Assembly (NCBI RefSeq): GCF_965638725.1
Contig: NC_134975.1
Coordinates: 558,861-622,860 of the forward strand
DNA from: Aptenodytes patagonicus
Lineage: Eukaryota > Chordata > Aves > Sphenisciformes > Spheniscidae
Length of the DNA stretch: 64,000 nt
Reading direction: 5' to 3'
The position numbers and the translations under genes are program-made. The notes under the pieces are model-generated. The model searched no databases, was not told the DNA's origin, and worked only from the letters and a program-made list of their open reading frames with translations. Below, one piece after another: positions 40,501-51,200 of the stretch (position 1 is its first letter; every line of letters begins with the position of its first letter).

Positions 40501-43500
40501 GCGCCTCCAACTTCCCCTGCAGCTGCAGCCGGGCCAGTCCTGGGACCCCGGGACCACCCCCCCCCGCCCCGGGACCCCGCGCTCACCCAATGTGGTTCGT
40601 CCTCAGGCTGATCTCCAGCTCGCGCAGGACCTTGGTCGACTCCTGCACCCTCCTTCTGAACTTCTGGGGGCAGAGCGAGGCTGAGCCGTGTCCCCCCGGC
40701 CCCCCCCCAGCCCCCCTGGAGGCCTCCGCTCCCCCCAGCCCCTCACCTTCCGCGTGACGCCCGGCTCCAGGAAGCTGCGCAGTTTCTGGATGTAGGCGTG
40801 AGGGGGGCTCTTCACCTGGAACCGCTCCTGGGGGGGACAGGGGGGGTCGGTGACACCCGCACGGCAGCACAGCCCCCCCCCAGGACCCCCCGTCCCCCGT
40901 CCCCCCCCCAGCCCCCCACCTGGTCACAGATGAGGTCCCACTTCTTCTCATTGTCGTACTGGCGCAGGAGCCGGGCTTTGTCTGGGGGCAGGTTCATGGA
41001 GCTCTGGGGGCAGAGGCGGGGGCGTCATCCTGGGGGACACGGGGACGCCGCCCTCCTGAGGGCACCCAGTCCCACGGCATAGCCAGGGTGCCCACCGAGG
41101 GCACCCAGCACCACGGCACAGCCAGGGTTCCCCCCTGAGGGCACCCGGCCCCATGGCACGGCCAGGGTCCCTGGCACCGGGAAGCACTGGTGAGCACGGG
41201 GCCACACGCGTGGCACGGGGACGGCAGTGCCACCAGTGCCACATGCCAGCCGCCGGCAGCACCAAATCTCCCCAGCGCCCACGTGTCCTTCCTGTCTGCA
41301 CCCACTTCCTCGCCAGCAAACCGCAGCCTCCGCTCCCCGACCGCGGCGTGAAGCCTGGCAACGGTGCCCGGCTCGCCAGGGCGCTGGGCATCTTCATGGC
41401 AGACCCCAGGGACCACTGGTGCGGGACGCGCCCGCGGCACCCGTATCAGCAAGGACACAAATGGGATGCCACGGTGGAAACCGGGGATGTCGGATGGCCG
41501 CAGGCTTGGGGCTGCCCCGGCGGGCGATGCCACCCCACTGGGTGATGCCACCCCAGCGGGCGATGCCACCCTGGCAAGGCAGCTCCCGGGCAATGCCGTT
41601 AGCGGGAGCCGGCCACCGCCACAGCCGGGAGGTGCCGGAGCTCCACCCGCCCCATGGCAGCTAAAATTATCCCTCCCCTGGTCATCCCAGACCCGCGGAG
41701 CCACAGGAAACCGGGGCAGATCCTGGGCGAGGCCGCACACCCCCGGGGAGGGGGGGACAGTCCCACGGGAGCGGGGACGTCACCGCCAGGATGAGGTCCC
41801 CCCAAAATTGCCCTGGGGATGGGGATGGTGCCTCCCTCCCCACAGGGTCAAGCTTATTTGTATACCGTGGCCGACGGCAAAATCACGGGGCCCCTGGGGA
41901 CACCCCGGGGACGGAGGCGGAGGGGGGGATGACACACACGGAGGCCCTGGGCAGGGGGCACCGGAGGGGGCTTTGAAGCGCAGCCGCCCTCGCCGGCGTT
42001 CCCGCTGCTCGGCTTCCTGCCTTTGTGGCGGGAGCGGGGCCGCTCCTGGCCGGGCACTTCCTCCACCACCGCCCCCCACCGGGGACCCCCTCCCAGCTGC
42101 CCCAGGACTGAGCCCCTCCGGGACCGGGGGCTACCGGGGCTGGAGCCCACCCCGGGGTTGGGGGACACCCGGGGACAGATCCTGCCCATTCGGGGGCCGC
42201 CAGCGCTGCAGCCCCATCACATGATGAAATGTTTTCCTCCCCGGCAGTAGCCGGGACAGCACTGAGCGATGCCGACACCAGGGTGGGGGAGGGATTTTAG
42301 GGGTGGCAGCACCGGTGGGGGGTCCCCCGGTGCCGCCACCCCTAAAAATCCCCCCTCACCCCGGCGTCGGCGTCACCCTGCAGGACGCATCCCCCCCCCC
42401 GCCAGCCCCGCGGGGACAGGCTGCCGCCATCCGCCCCGCGCGGGATGCAGGGATGGGCGACGGCCCCGCGGGCGGGTGTCACTCATCGCTGGCAGGACGG
42501 TCCCATGCTGGGGGTGCCGGTGCCCCCCGGTTCCGGCTCTCAGAGCCCCACGGGGCCACGTTCGGCATTTCCTGCCCGGATGTGGCTTCCGCTGGCTATG
42601 GCCACCACCGGGACGGCAGTGCCAGGCATCGGGGGCCGGGCGCCCTGGGTGTCACCCGGCCATAGTGTCCCTGCTGGTGTGTGGCCCCCCCCCAAACAAA
42701 GCCAGCGCCGTGCCAGCACCGTGGATGGGCCACCCCACCGTGGACGGGCCACGGGCCCACCCCAGCGTGCCATGAGCCAAGCGCTGGTGGGACGCGGTGG
42801 CCCCCATGGCATCGGTGGTGCTGATGGCACCACGGAGCCCGGGGTCACAGTGTGGGGATGGGGTCACCGTCGAGCCACATCCCGGTGACAGGGTGGCACC
42901 GCAGCCTTGGCTGGTGGCCGCTGTGGGAAGGCCACCGCCCCGGCCGTGACAGCGGACCGGGGACCACACAGGGCACCCGCGCCCATGGGGACACCGCACC
43001 CATGGGGACCCCCAGCCCTGGGGACCCTGCACCCATGGGTCCCCCAGCCCTGGGGACACCGCACCCACGGGGGACCCCCAGCACCTGGGACCCCCGCACC
43101 CACGGGGGACCCGTGCCCAGCCCCGCGCGCCGCCTCGATGGGACTTTCCCGGGTCAAAAAGTCCCGGGGCCGAAGGGGCCCCCCCCGGTGGCACCGGGAG
43201 TGGCGTCACCCCCCCCGGGGCTGTCCCGGGACGGGTTTCCCCCGGGGCTGCCCCCCGTCCCGCGGCCACTGCCCACCCCCGCGGGCACCGGCGCTCCCTG
43301 CCCGCCTCCGGTTCCTCTGGGCGCCGGTGCCGTTCCCGGCGGTGCCCGCCCGCCCGCCCGCAGCCGGACTCCGGGAGGGGAGCGCGGCGGCGGGGCGCGT
43401 CCGGCCCGGGAGGGCGCACCGGGAGGGGTCCCGGGTAGGGGCGGACCGGGAGAGCGCAGCGGGATCCGGAGGAGGCGCAGCGGGAGCAGGGACGGAGCAC

Positions 43501-43756
43501 GGGGGAAGCGCAGCGGGGGGGGCGCACCGGGAACCGGAGGGGCGCAGCGGGCGGCGGGCGGGGGCGCAGCGGGCAGCCGGGGCCGCGGCGGGGCTCGGTC
43601 TCTTACCAGCACCAGGGCGAAGCGCTCCTCCAGCTCGCAGGGCTCCGGCATCGGCATCTTGCCCGGGGCGAGCAGCCCGGGTCCCCCCGGGGCCGCCGCC
43701 GCCGCTCCCGGGCCCCGGGGCAGCGCCTCCCCGTCCGCGCTCTCCACGTTCCCCAT
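31577..43756 (-). CDS. FMNL3: Formin-like protein 3, complete, 26 coding exons
   Basis: Diaphanous-related formin that nucleates and bundles actin in filopodia and lamellipodia downstream of CDC42/RHOC. The first coding exon is 43607-43756 and the last 31577-31668; in between, among others, 40920-41003, 38505-38657, 37079-37187, 35920-36069, 35321-35561, 34357-34559, 33543-33777 and 32667-32827. Phases of all 26 agree and give 1018 aa (human 1028). MGNVES keeps the myristoylated Gly2. A GBD/FH3 region ([20 protein letters not shown] onward) leads to a coiled coil ([20 protein letters not shown]). The poly-proline FH1 lies in 35059-35561, the FH2 starts [13 protein letters not shown], and the DAD-like tail holds DGTIEDIIT. 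The protein ends DESSC. FMNL1/2 differ at the N- and C-termini. It is head to head with TMBIM6. Confidence 0.96.
32385..32645. repeat. GTGCACGAGGGCCGTGCAAAGC minisatellite in an FMNL3 intron
   Basis: About eight to ten imperfect units of roughly 25-33 bases (GTGCACGAGG, CGTGCAAAGCAAGGC words) fill the intron between the coding exons at 32217-32318 and 32667-32827. Confidence 0.8.
33815..34325. repeat. 21-bp minisatellite with 180-bp higher-order period in an FMNL3 intron
   Basis: Units of about 21 bases built on CCCCTGCACCCCARCCAGCC fill nearly the whole intron between exons 33543-33777 and 34357-34559. A composite block with ACCTGCTGCACACCAGCCAG recurs at an offset of 180 bp (about 33949 and 34129). 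Open frames of 200-550 codons crossing it are artefacts. Confidence 0.85.
36590..36705. repeat. 38-bp tandem duplication in an FMNL3 intron
   Basis: A 38-base unit containing CCCCCGTTCCTCCAGTCCC occurs twice in succession, with related degenerate words on both sides. It lies in the intron between exons 36347-36421 and 36740-36833. Confidence 0.7.
37690..38405. repeat. Minisatellite of CACGGCACACACCACGGGCAGG units in an FMNL3 intron
   Basis: About 20 imperfect units of roughly 33 bases, carrying GGCACGGCAC, CACCACGGGCAGGA and CGGTGC words, fill the intron between exons 37079-37187 and 38505-38657. Cysteine-rich open frames on the minus strand (VPCTVLPVV-like) are translations of this repeat and not a metallothionein-like or keratin-associated gene. 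Confidence 0.85.
39490..39930. repeat. GTGTGCACGGG-rich low-complexity tract in an FMNL3 intron
   Basis: G/T-rich sequence with repeated GTGTGCACGGGG, GTGTGCATGG and G runs of up to 13, in the intron between exons 39011-39094 and 40587-40663. It may form Z-DNA or G-quadruplexes. No gene is seen in it. Confidence 0.65.
41004..43606 (-). other. FMNL3: FMNL3 intron 1
   Basis: The 2.6 kb first intron. It holds a 19-20 bp triplicate (GGCGATGCCACCCCAGCGGG-like, 41515-41580) and a looser repeat of GGGGACACCGCACCCATGG words (42960-43120). GC rises towards the promoter. I see no additional exon or RNA gene. Confidence 0.6.
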
Positions 43757-44238
43757 CCCCGGCCCAGGCACCGGGGGGCGGCGGGGGAGGCTCAGCCCGT
43801 CGCGTCCGGCCGCCGCCGCCGCCTCCCGGGCCCGCCCCGCCCCGCCCCGCCCGGCCCCGCCCCGCCGGGCCGCCCGCGGCTCCGCGGCGGAGCCGCCAGG
43901 GGGCGCCCAAGGGCGGAGGGGCGGCGGCGCCACCGGGGGGCGCCCAAGGGCAGGGAGCGAGCGGGAGGTGCCGATTGGCCCGGCCACGGCCACGACGGCC
44001 AATGAGCGTCGCGCTTCTGTGCGGGGGAGGGGGCGCCTGGCCAACGGCGGCGCTCGGGCGCGGCCGGTCGCCAATGGGCGGCGGCGGCGGCTCGCCCCAC
44101 CCCGCTCCGGGTGGTGGCGGCGGACCAATAGAACGAGGAGGAGGGCGGGCCTCCGCGGCGCGCCGGCCAATGAGGGCCGGGGGCGTGGCGGAGTGGGGAC
44201 CGTTCGAGGCCTGGCACGGACGGCGGAGCGCCGCGCAG
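43757..44238. promoter_or_regulatory. Bidirectional FMNL3/TMBIM6 promoter with five CCAAT boxes
   Basis: The FMNL3 start codon (minus) and the TMBIM6 noncoding first exon (plus; donor CGCGCAG|GTGAGG at 44238) are less than 500 bp apart in one CpG island. Five CCAAT boxes lie at 43974-43978 (inverted), 43999-44003, 44071-44075, 44125-44129 and 44167-44171. This pattern is typical of NF-Y-driven divergent promoters without TATA. The last box lies about 30-50 bp before the likely TMBIM6 start. Confidence 0.75.
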
Positions 44239-45744
44239 GTGAGGGCTGAGGGGACCGCGGCGGCGGGGGGGGCCCGGCCCGGCCTCGGGGGTCCCCGCCG
44301 CCTCCCGGGGCCCTCGCGGCGGCTGCGGGCCCCGGGCAGCCCCCACCGCCCCACCAGGCCTCACCCCGGCGGGGCCCGGCCTGGGCAGCTCCTCCCCCCC
44401 CCGCCCCCCCCCCAGGCCTGGCTGCCCGGGGGGGTTCACGCGTGTCCGGCCCCCCGTGGGGGCTCCGCCTGGTTCCAGGGGGCTGCAGCAGGGTGGGAGC
44501 AGGGGGGAGGCCCCCCCCCCTCCCCTCGGAGGCACCCGCAGGGGGAAGCAGGCGGCTGCTGGCGGGCCCGGGCCCGGGTGCAGGCGCCGGTGGGTAAAGG
44601 TCGCCCAGCAGCGCCGGTCCCGGTTACCCATTGACGACGGCACCCGGCGGCCGCCCTCGGGCCACCGACCGGGGACGTCACCAGCGAAACCGAAACGGCT
44701 CCGGCCCCGTCTCAGTCAGCCGTGCCAAGGGGAAGGGCTGCCGCCCCAGCTCCCTGGCCCCGGCGCGGGAGGCCCAGGTCCCTCTGCCGTCCCGGGAGCC
44801 GGGACCCACCAGCCGTCTCCGCAGGGAGGGCAGGCCCCGCCTGACGAAACTCGCTGTCACGGCCGCCCGCCACGCCGGGAAGAGGCTGTCGCACACCTCT
44901 GCAGCCGCCACACCCCGCCCAGAGGCAACTTCCTCGTTGCCTTGCGCAACCCCCGGCGGGGCCGTGGGACAGCAGCACCCTCTGCTTCTGCCCCGCCGTG
45001 AGGCCGAGCCAGGAGGTCCCCATCGGCGTGGCAGCGTCAGCCCGGTGACAACCGAGCTCTCGCTGTCCCGGTGCCGGGGCGAAACCAGCGCAGCCCTGGG
45101 CAAGGCCAGCGGGCGCAGGGGTCCGTGCCAGTGCGGCAGGAGGAGACCCCAGGCCTTCCCCTGCGCTGGGGCGGACGGTTGACAGCCCCGGGGCCTGCGC
45201 CCCCTCAGGGCTCTGTCTGCCCCAACCTGTTCGGTCCCTTTCACCCCTCGGGGACAGCCGGTTCGTGGCACTTGCTGGGCTGGTTGCGTTCCCGCAGGTG
45301 CCAGGGTAAACGGCACCGGCTGAGCCGGCCAGACCGGGGGCTGGCGGAAGGGCCGGAGCGGGAAGGGGAGAGGAGGAGGAGGCCCCGCAGGGAGCCTGGC
45401 TCTTCCAGAGCCTCCTCTGGGGATGTCATTACGGGCGCTAATAGTAGCCTGGCACAAAGACGCTTTCCAGCTGCCGGCAGCGCTCCCCGCGGGGTCGGGG
45501 CCTCCCCAGGGGCAGCCCCGGTCTCGCAACAGCCTGCAACACTTGCACCAGCTGGGCGAGGAGGGCGCTGACGCCCGGCCGGCGCAGAGCGCGGCGGATC
45601 CCCAGCAGCCTGCAGCTCCTGCCGCTCGCTCCGTGCGGGACGGGCAGGTCCTCGGCTCCCGCTGAGCTCCTCTGCCGCGTGGCGCAAGCTTTGGGAGCAC
45701 GGGAGGGCTCCGGCATCCCCCCTGACCTACCTCCGCTCTTGCAG
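44239..45744 (+). other. TMBIM6: TMBIM6 intron 1
   Basis: A 1.5 kb intron between the noncoding first exon (donor 44239) and the exon bearing the start codon (acceptor 45743-45744). It is GC-rich and I see no repeat array. Open frames on both strands here have no splice support or family match. Confidence 0.65.
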
Positions 45745-45792
45745 CTTGCACCTTTGCGAAGCGGCCGGTGGGCCCACTCCCAGCCCGGCACC

Positions 45793-47349
45793 ATGAACGT
45801 CTTCGACCGAAACATCAACTTTGACGCCCTCTTCAAGTTCTCCCACATGTGAGTAACGCCTCAGGCAGGCCGGGCTCGAGACGGGGGGGGGGGGGGCTCA
45901 CGGGGGGCTGCGCCAGCCTCACCGCCGGCCTCACCGCTGCCCCCTCGCCCGCAGCTCGGCCTCCACCCAGGAGCACCTGAAGAGGGTCTACGCCAGCTTC
46001 GCCCTCTGCATGTTTGTGGCGGCCGCGGGGGCCTACATCAACGTGGTGACCCACCTCTTCCAGGTGAGGAGCCTTTGGGGCGTTGCGGGTGGCCCCTGTG
46101 CTCGCACACACCCCCCACCCCCAACCCGTGCCACCCCGGCGAGGCAAGGCCGGGCCCCCACCCGCCTCTCGCCCCACAGTTCAGCTTCCTGACTGGCCTG
46201 GGTGCCCTGGGACTGATGATCTGGCTGACGGCCACCCCGCACAGCCGGGAGACGGAGCAGAAGAGGCTGGGGATGCTGGCCGGCTTTGCCTTCCTGACGG
46301 GTAGGTGGGCACCGGGGACCCTCCCGGGCCCTGGGGAGTTGGGGACAAGGGCCCTGACACAGCGCTGACCGGCTCCGAAATGGCTCCGGTGACACCCTGC
46401 TCTGTCCTTCCAGGCACCAACCTGGGGCCCCTCCTGGAAATGTGCATCTCCATCAACCCCAGGTAGGAGCGTGACCCCCCCGCCCCGTCCCCAGCCGCCC
46501 CCCGCCGCCCCCAGGCCCCGTTCACCCCCTCTCCTCTCTCCTAGCATCATCCCCACCGCCTTCCTCGGCACCGCCACCATCTTCGCCTGCTTCTCACTGA
46601 GCGCCCTGTACGCCCGGCGCCGCAGCTTCCTCTACCTGGGAGGTGAGGGGGGCCAGGGGGGGGACCCACGGGGGGCTGGGGGCTCCCGGCACGGGGCGGG
46701 GGGCACCCCACGGGGTGCCAGGGCCAGGCCTCACTCCCTGCCCTCTCCCCGCAGGTTTCCTGCTCTCCGGCCTCACCCTGATGCTTCTCTCCTCCGTGGT
46801 TAATGCCTTCATGAGATCCACTTGGCTCTTCACGGTGAGTCCCCTCCCGTCTGCCAGGACCCCACGGAGGACGGACGGACGGACGGAGGTCGGCTCGCAC
46901 CGGTGACGCCAACACAGGGCTGTCCCCATCTAACGTCCCCTCTCCCCCCCCGCAGGCCAACCTCTACCTGGGGCTGATGATCATGTGCGGCTTCGTGCTC
47001 TTCGACACGCAGCTCATCATCGAGAAGGCGGAGAGCGGGGACAAGGATTACATCTGGTGGGTGCCGGGGCCGGGGGGGGGGGGGGGACGGGACACGGGCC
47101 GGGCCCCCCTGAGCGCGTCCCTCCCTCCCCGCAGGCACTGCGTCGATCTCTTCCTCGACTTCGTCAACATCTTCCGGGAGCTCCTGATGATCCTGGGCAT
47201 GACTGAGGTGGGTGACGGTCCCCCGGGGCACGGCTGGCGGGGGGGGACGGACAAACCTGCCCCTCAGCGGTGGGGGGGACGGGGGCCGCGGACCCGGCAG
47301 TGACCGGCCGCCTCTCCTCTTGCAGAACAAGAAGAAGGAGAAGAAGTGA
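45793..47349 (+). CDS. TMBIM6: Transmembrane BAX inhibitor motif-containing 6 (Bax inhibitor 1), complete
   Basis: ER multispanning protein that leaks calcium in a pH-dependent way and dampens IRE1 signalling and cell death. Coding exons: 45793-45848 (acceptor at 45744, so 48 noncoding bases precede the ATG), 45955-46063, 46180-46300, 46414-46462, 46545-46642, 46755-46834, 46956-47056, 47135-47207, 47326-47349; together 236 aa (human 237). It begins [18 protein letters not shown], and the family core [32 protein letters not shown] and [17 protein letters not shown] is intact. There are six to seven hydrophobic helices and the C-terminus is basic (KKKEKK), as needed for pH sensing. Introns are 79-122 bp. 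It is tail to tail with NCKAP5L. Confidence 0.97.
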
Positions 47350-47990
47350 AGCGGCTCCGGGCCGAGGTGGAGCTGTCCCCATCTGGTCCCCGTCCCCACC
47401 CCGTCCCCGTCCCTTCTCTGATTCATTAAAGGGGTTGCGCTTGCTGCTGATGAAAAGCAGCCCAGAAGCTTTCGCACCTTGTGGGTTTTTCTCTCGTTTA
47501 GCTTTTCTTTGATTAGAAACCGGCCGATTTGCAGATCCTGCTGGAGTTCGGCTCTCCCCCCTCTCCCCGGCCCGGCTCCCCCCCCCCCCCCCCCGAGAGC
47601 CTGCGTCCCTCGGGGTTACCGCCGACACGTGAGCTTCCTCTAGAGGTTTCTCCCCGGCCCCACGGGCGACACGTCCCCGCCTCGCCCTTGCGCCAGCAGC
47701 CGGGGTGTTATCCCCCGACCCGGGCAGCCGTGGGTGCCCCCCCCCCCCCCCCCCCCCAATGCCAGCTGGTGGGGGGGGGGACCCCCCTGAAGCCAAACTC
47801 AACGGAGGAGCCTCTCCTTTAGCACCAGTGCCAAGAAACGCAACGGAAAAGAAAACGATCTGCTGGGCGAGCCGTCTGGCGGGGCCGCGGGGACGAAGGT
47901 GTTTTGGTTCCGAGCTCTCCCCATCCCGCCATCGCCTCTTTGTACACCGGGACGATTCAATAAAACGCTCAGACTTGAACCTCTCGGCCC
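47350..47990 (+). other. TMBIM6: TMBIM6 3' untranslated region with two poly(A) signals
   Basis: ATTAAA at 47425-47430 gives a short form; AATAAA at 47959-47964 gives a form about 530 bases longer. The UTR between them contains a C run at 47579 and a C run of about 20 at 47739. I see no other gene. Confidence 0.65.
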
Positions 47991-48084
47991 CTTCCCTCCC
48001 TCCCTCCCGCGGGCAGGATGCGGCCGACGCAGAGACGACAGCAGCTGCACAATAACATATATAAATAAACCGGGGGAGGGCGGC

Positions 48085-48090
48085 TTTATT
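48085..48090 (-). terminator. NCKAP5L: NCKAP5L polyadenylation signal (AATAAA, minus strand)
   Basis: TTTATT on plus. It lies about 205 bases beyond the NCKAP5L stop on the minus strand and only about 120 bases from the distal TMBIM6 signal on plus, so the two genes converge and their ends nearly touch. Confidence 0.7.
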
Positions 48091-48296
48091 GAGTTAAAAA
48101 CCCGGCGGCGGGGGCTGTACACTGCAATAGCACCATCGGAGAGAGCCGGGGGGGACGGCAGGGCACCGGGACCCCCACCCCGGGCAGCACCCCCAGACCG
48201 GAGCGGGGGGCAGTGGGGTGGAGGTGGGGGGGGGGGTTTTGGGGGTGGGGGGGGGAGCGGAAGACGTGCGAGTGCGGCCGGGCCGGGGCGGGGGGC

Positions 48297-51200
48297 TCAG
48301 CCCTGGCTGCCGCAGGAGGAGAGGCTGTCGTAGAGGGAGTCGCTGAGCGACTCGGAGTGCTCCAGCCCCGGGGGGCCGTGCCCCCCGTCCCGTGACCGGG
48401 CCTCCGTGCTGCCCTCGTCCCCCACGTCCGAGGCGCTGGGCGTCCGGCTGCTGCTGGCGCTCAGGGTGGGGGGCAGCGGTGGGGGGGCCTCTGGGGATGC
48501 CCCTCGACGCCCCGCCGGGCTGCACACGGGTGCCTGGGGAGGGGCAGCGCGGTGAGGGGGCGGCTCACTGCGCCCCCCCCGCTCCCTGCCAATGCCAATT
48601 ACAGCCCAGGGCTGGCAGAGAGGTCCCACAGCCGCCCCCCCCCCGGGCCCCCCCTTACCAGTGTGGGACGGTGCAGCCCCTCCAGCCCCCCGGGGGGGCA
48701 GAGGAAGGGGTCGGCGGCGCTGCAGGCTTTGGCATTCGGGAAGGTCCAGTTCTTGCTCTGCTGGACGCGCCGCGGCTTCCCGGCATTGTCACCGGCATCT
48801 GAGGGAAAAGGCCGGGGGGGGGGGGGGGGGGGGGTGGTGTGTCAGTACTCACCTGCAGGCCCCCCCCCCCCCCCCCCCCCCCCCGCCCCAACTCCCCCCT
48901 CCCCACAGGGTGCCAAGCCCCATTGCGCCTTGCACAAACATGGGTGTACGCCCAGCACCATCGGCGGGGCCTCGCATGCCCCCGGCACGACACTGACCTT
49001 GGGGACTGGTGCGGTGGCCGTGTGGGCCAGGGGGGGCCGGGGGGCGGCACGCCGGGGCGCTCCGGTGTTTGCCGGCCACCAGCAGCTCTTCCGCACTGGG
49101 CACCTCCCGCTCCAGCGTCCGGGCCTTGCGCGGCACTTTGGTGATGGCAGGTGGCCGCGCTGGCACGGCGCCGGGCAGCGGCTCAGGGCGGCCCCGCGGT
49201 TTAGGGGTGCTCTTGGCGGGGACCCCCCCGTAGTCGGGGGGCGGGAAGGTCCCAATCCCGCTGTCCAGAGTCCGCGTCAGCGACCCACAGGCTGCCGGCA
49301 CAAGCGGAGGCGTCAGTGCCAGGGGTCCACCCCGGTGCCCCCCTCCCCACCTTATCCCCCCCTCCCCCCCCCCCACCCCCCCCCCCAGCACCCCCTCACC
49401 AGCAAAGTGCTGCGACGTCCCTGACTCGGACAAGCTCTCGTCCGATGGCAGCTCGTCCCGGAGCCCCACGTCAGGCACCTGCGGGGGGGGGGGAGAGGGT
49501 GAGCGGCCATGGGGTCCCCCACAGAGAGGGCACACGGCCGGCGGGGGGGGGGGGGGGGTGTTGGGGGGAGGGCGGGTTGGCCTCACCTTGTCAGGGGGCT
49601 CCCGCAGGTGTCCGACGATGCCGTTGCGGGGCGGGCGGCAGAGCCGGGGGTCTTTGGCATCGGGGGGGACCCGCCGGAGGTCACACAGCTCCCGCTTGTG
49701 CTCCAGGCGGCTCTCGTAGGGCACATCCTTCCCGTCCACCCTGGGGACAACGCCAGGTCAGGGCAGGCTGCGGGGGGCACCCACCACCCTCATCCCCCCC
49801 CCCCCCCCCCCAGCCCCTGGGCCACCGCTGACCTGTCAAGCAGCTGCTGCATGAAGGTCTCGGCCGTCACCTCCTGGTACATCACCGGGAGGTGGCCGGG
49901 GCCGCGGGGGGGCCCGCGGGGGCGCCCCTTCTCCAGCGCCAGCCCCTGCAGGAAGGCGTGCTCCTCCCGCAGCGCCTTGCGCAGATCCTCCGCCTTCTCC
50001 ATCAGCTTCGAGATGTTGAGGCTCTCGGCTTCCAGCTTGCGGGCGGCCAGCTTGACCTCCCGGCGCAGGGGAGCCGGCGTCCCGGCCCACTCCCGGCCCC
50101 GGCCCCCATCGCCACGACGGCTCAGAGCCGGCAACTTGCTGCGGCGCAGCCCAAACCAGCTGGCCAAGCCGCCAGCTGCCTTCCCCTTGGCTTCGCCCGC
50201 CGGGGCCCGTTCCTGCCCCTGCAGCCGCAGCACGTTCTCCTCGATGCCCTTCATCACCTTCTCCTCGATGGCCGAGTGCCCGGCGGCACCCGGTGGCGGC
50301 CCCGTGCTGGGGGGTTCGGGGGCCGGTGGTGCTTTGCGGGAGGCCCCTGCCGCCTTGGCGCCCGCCGGCTCCTCACTCCGTGGCGTCCCAGCTTTGCCGG
50401 CACCCGCCTTGGTGGGAAGCTTGGTGGGGCTGCCGTGGGGGCTGCGGGCGGTCTTGGCGGGGGGAGCCGGGGGGGCCCGCGGTGGGGTCCTGCCACCGGC
50501 GGGGCGCCCCTTGCCCCCGGCCTTGCCGGGCTCACCCATGGAGCCAGAGGAGTAGCAGCGGGCCAGGGGCTCCCCACCGTGTGCTGGCTCAGGGTGCTTC
50601 AGACTGCCCCCCAAGCCCCCCCGGGGAGGGGGCCGCGGCTCAGACCCGTGGCCTCGCTCGGGCCGCCCCGGGCCAGGGGGCTCACGGCCCTCAGCCCCCC
50701 GCAGCTTGCCCAGGGCAGCCAGGCGCTCCTTGAAGGGCAGGTAGCCCGGCTCGGGGGGCTTCTTGCCAGGGCGGCGGGAGGGGGCAGAGACCCCCGTGCC
50801 GCGGCGGGCACTGGGAGGGGAGGCAGCCGCCCGCTCCCCACTGCCAGGGGGGCCCGGCGGCCCAGGGGGCTGCTCTGCTGCCTCGTAGTTGCGTGGCGGG
50901 GGGAAGGCAGGGGGCTCGGGGGAGCCGGGCTCCGGGGGGGCGTCGGGGGAAGCGCGGCAGCTGAGCGCCGGTGAGGCCTCGGGGTTGCCACCGCGGCAGG
51001 GGATCTTGGAGGTGCGGGTGAGCTGGGGGCTGAGGCGCAGTGCCCCAGGGGGGGGCGGCAGCTTGAGCACCTTGGGGGGGGAGGGCAGGGGGTTGGTGTC
51101 CCCCCCGGGTGAGAGCGGGGCGAAGCCCCCCTCGGGGCTCTCCTCGCCTGGGGCGTAGAGCCCCAGGAAAGCGGGGTGCTCGCCACGCCGCTGCCGAGGG

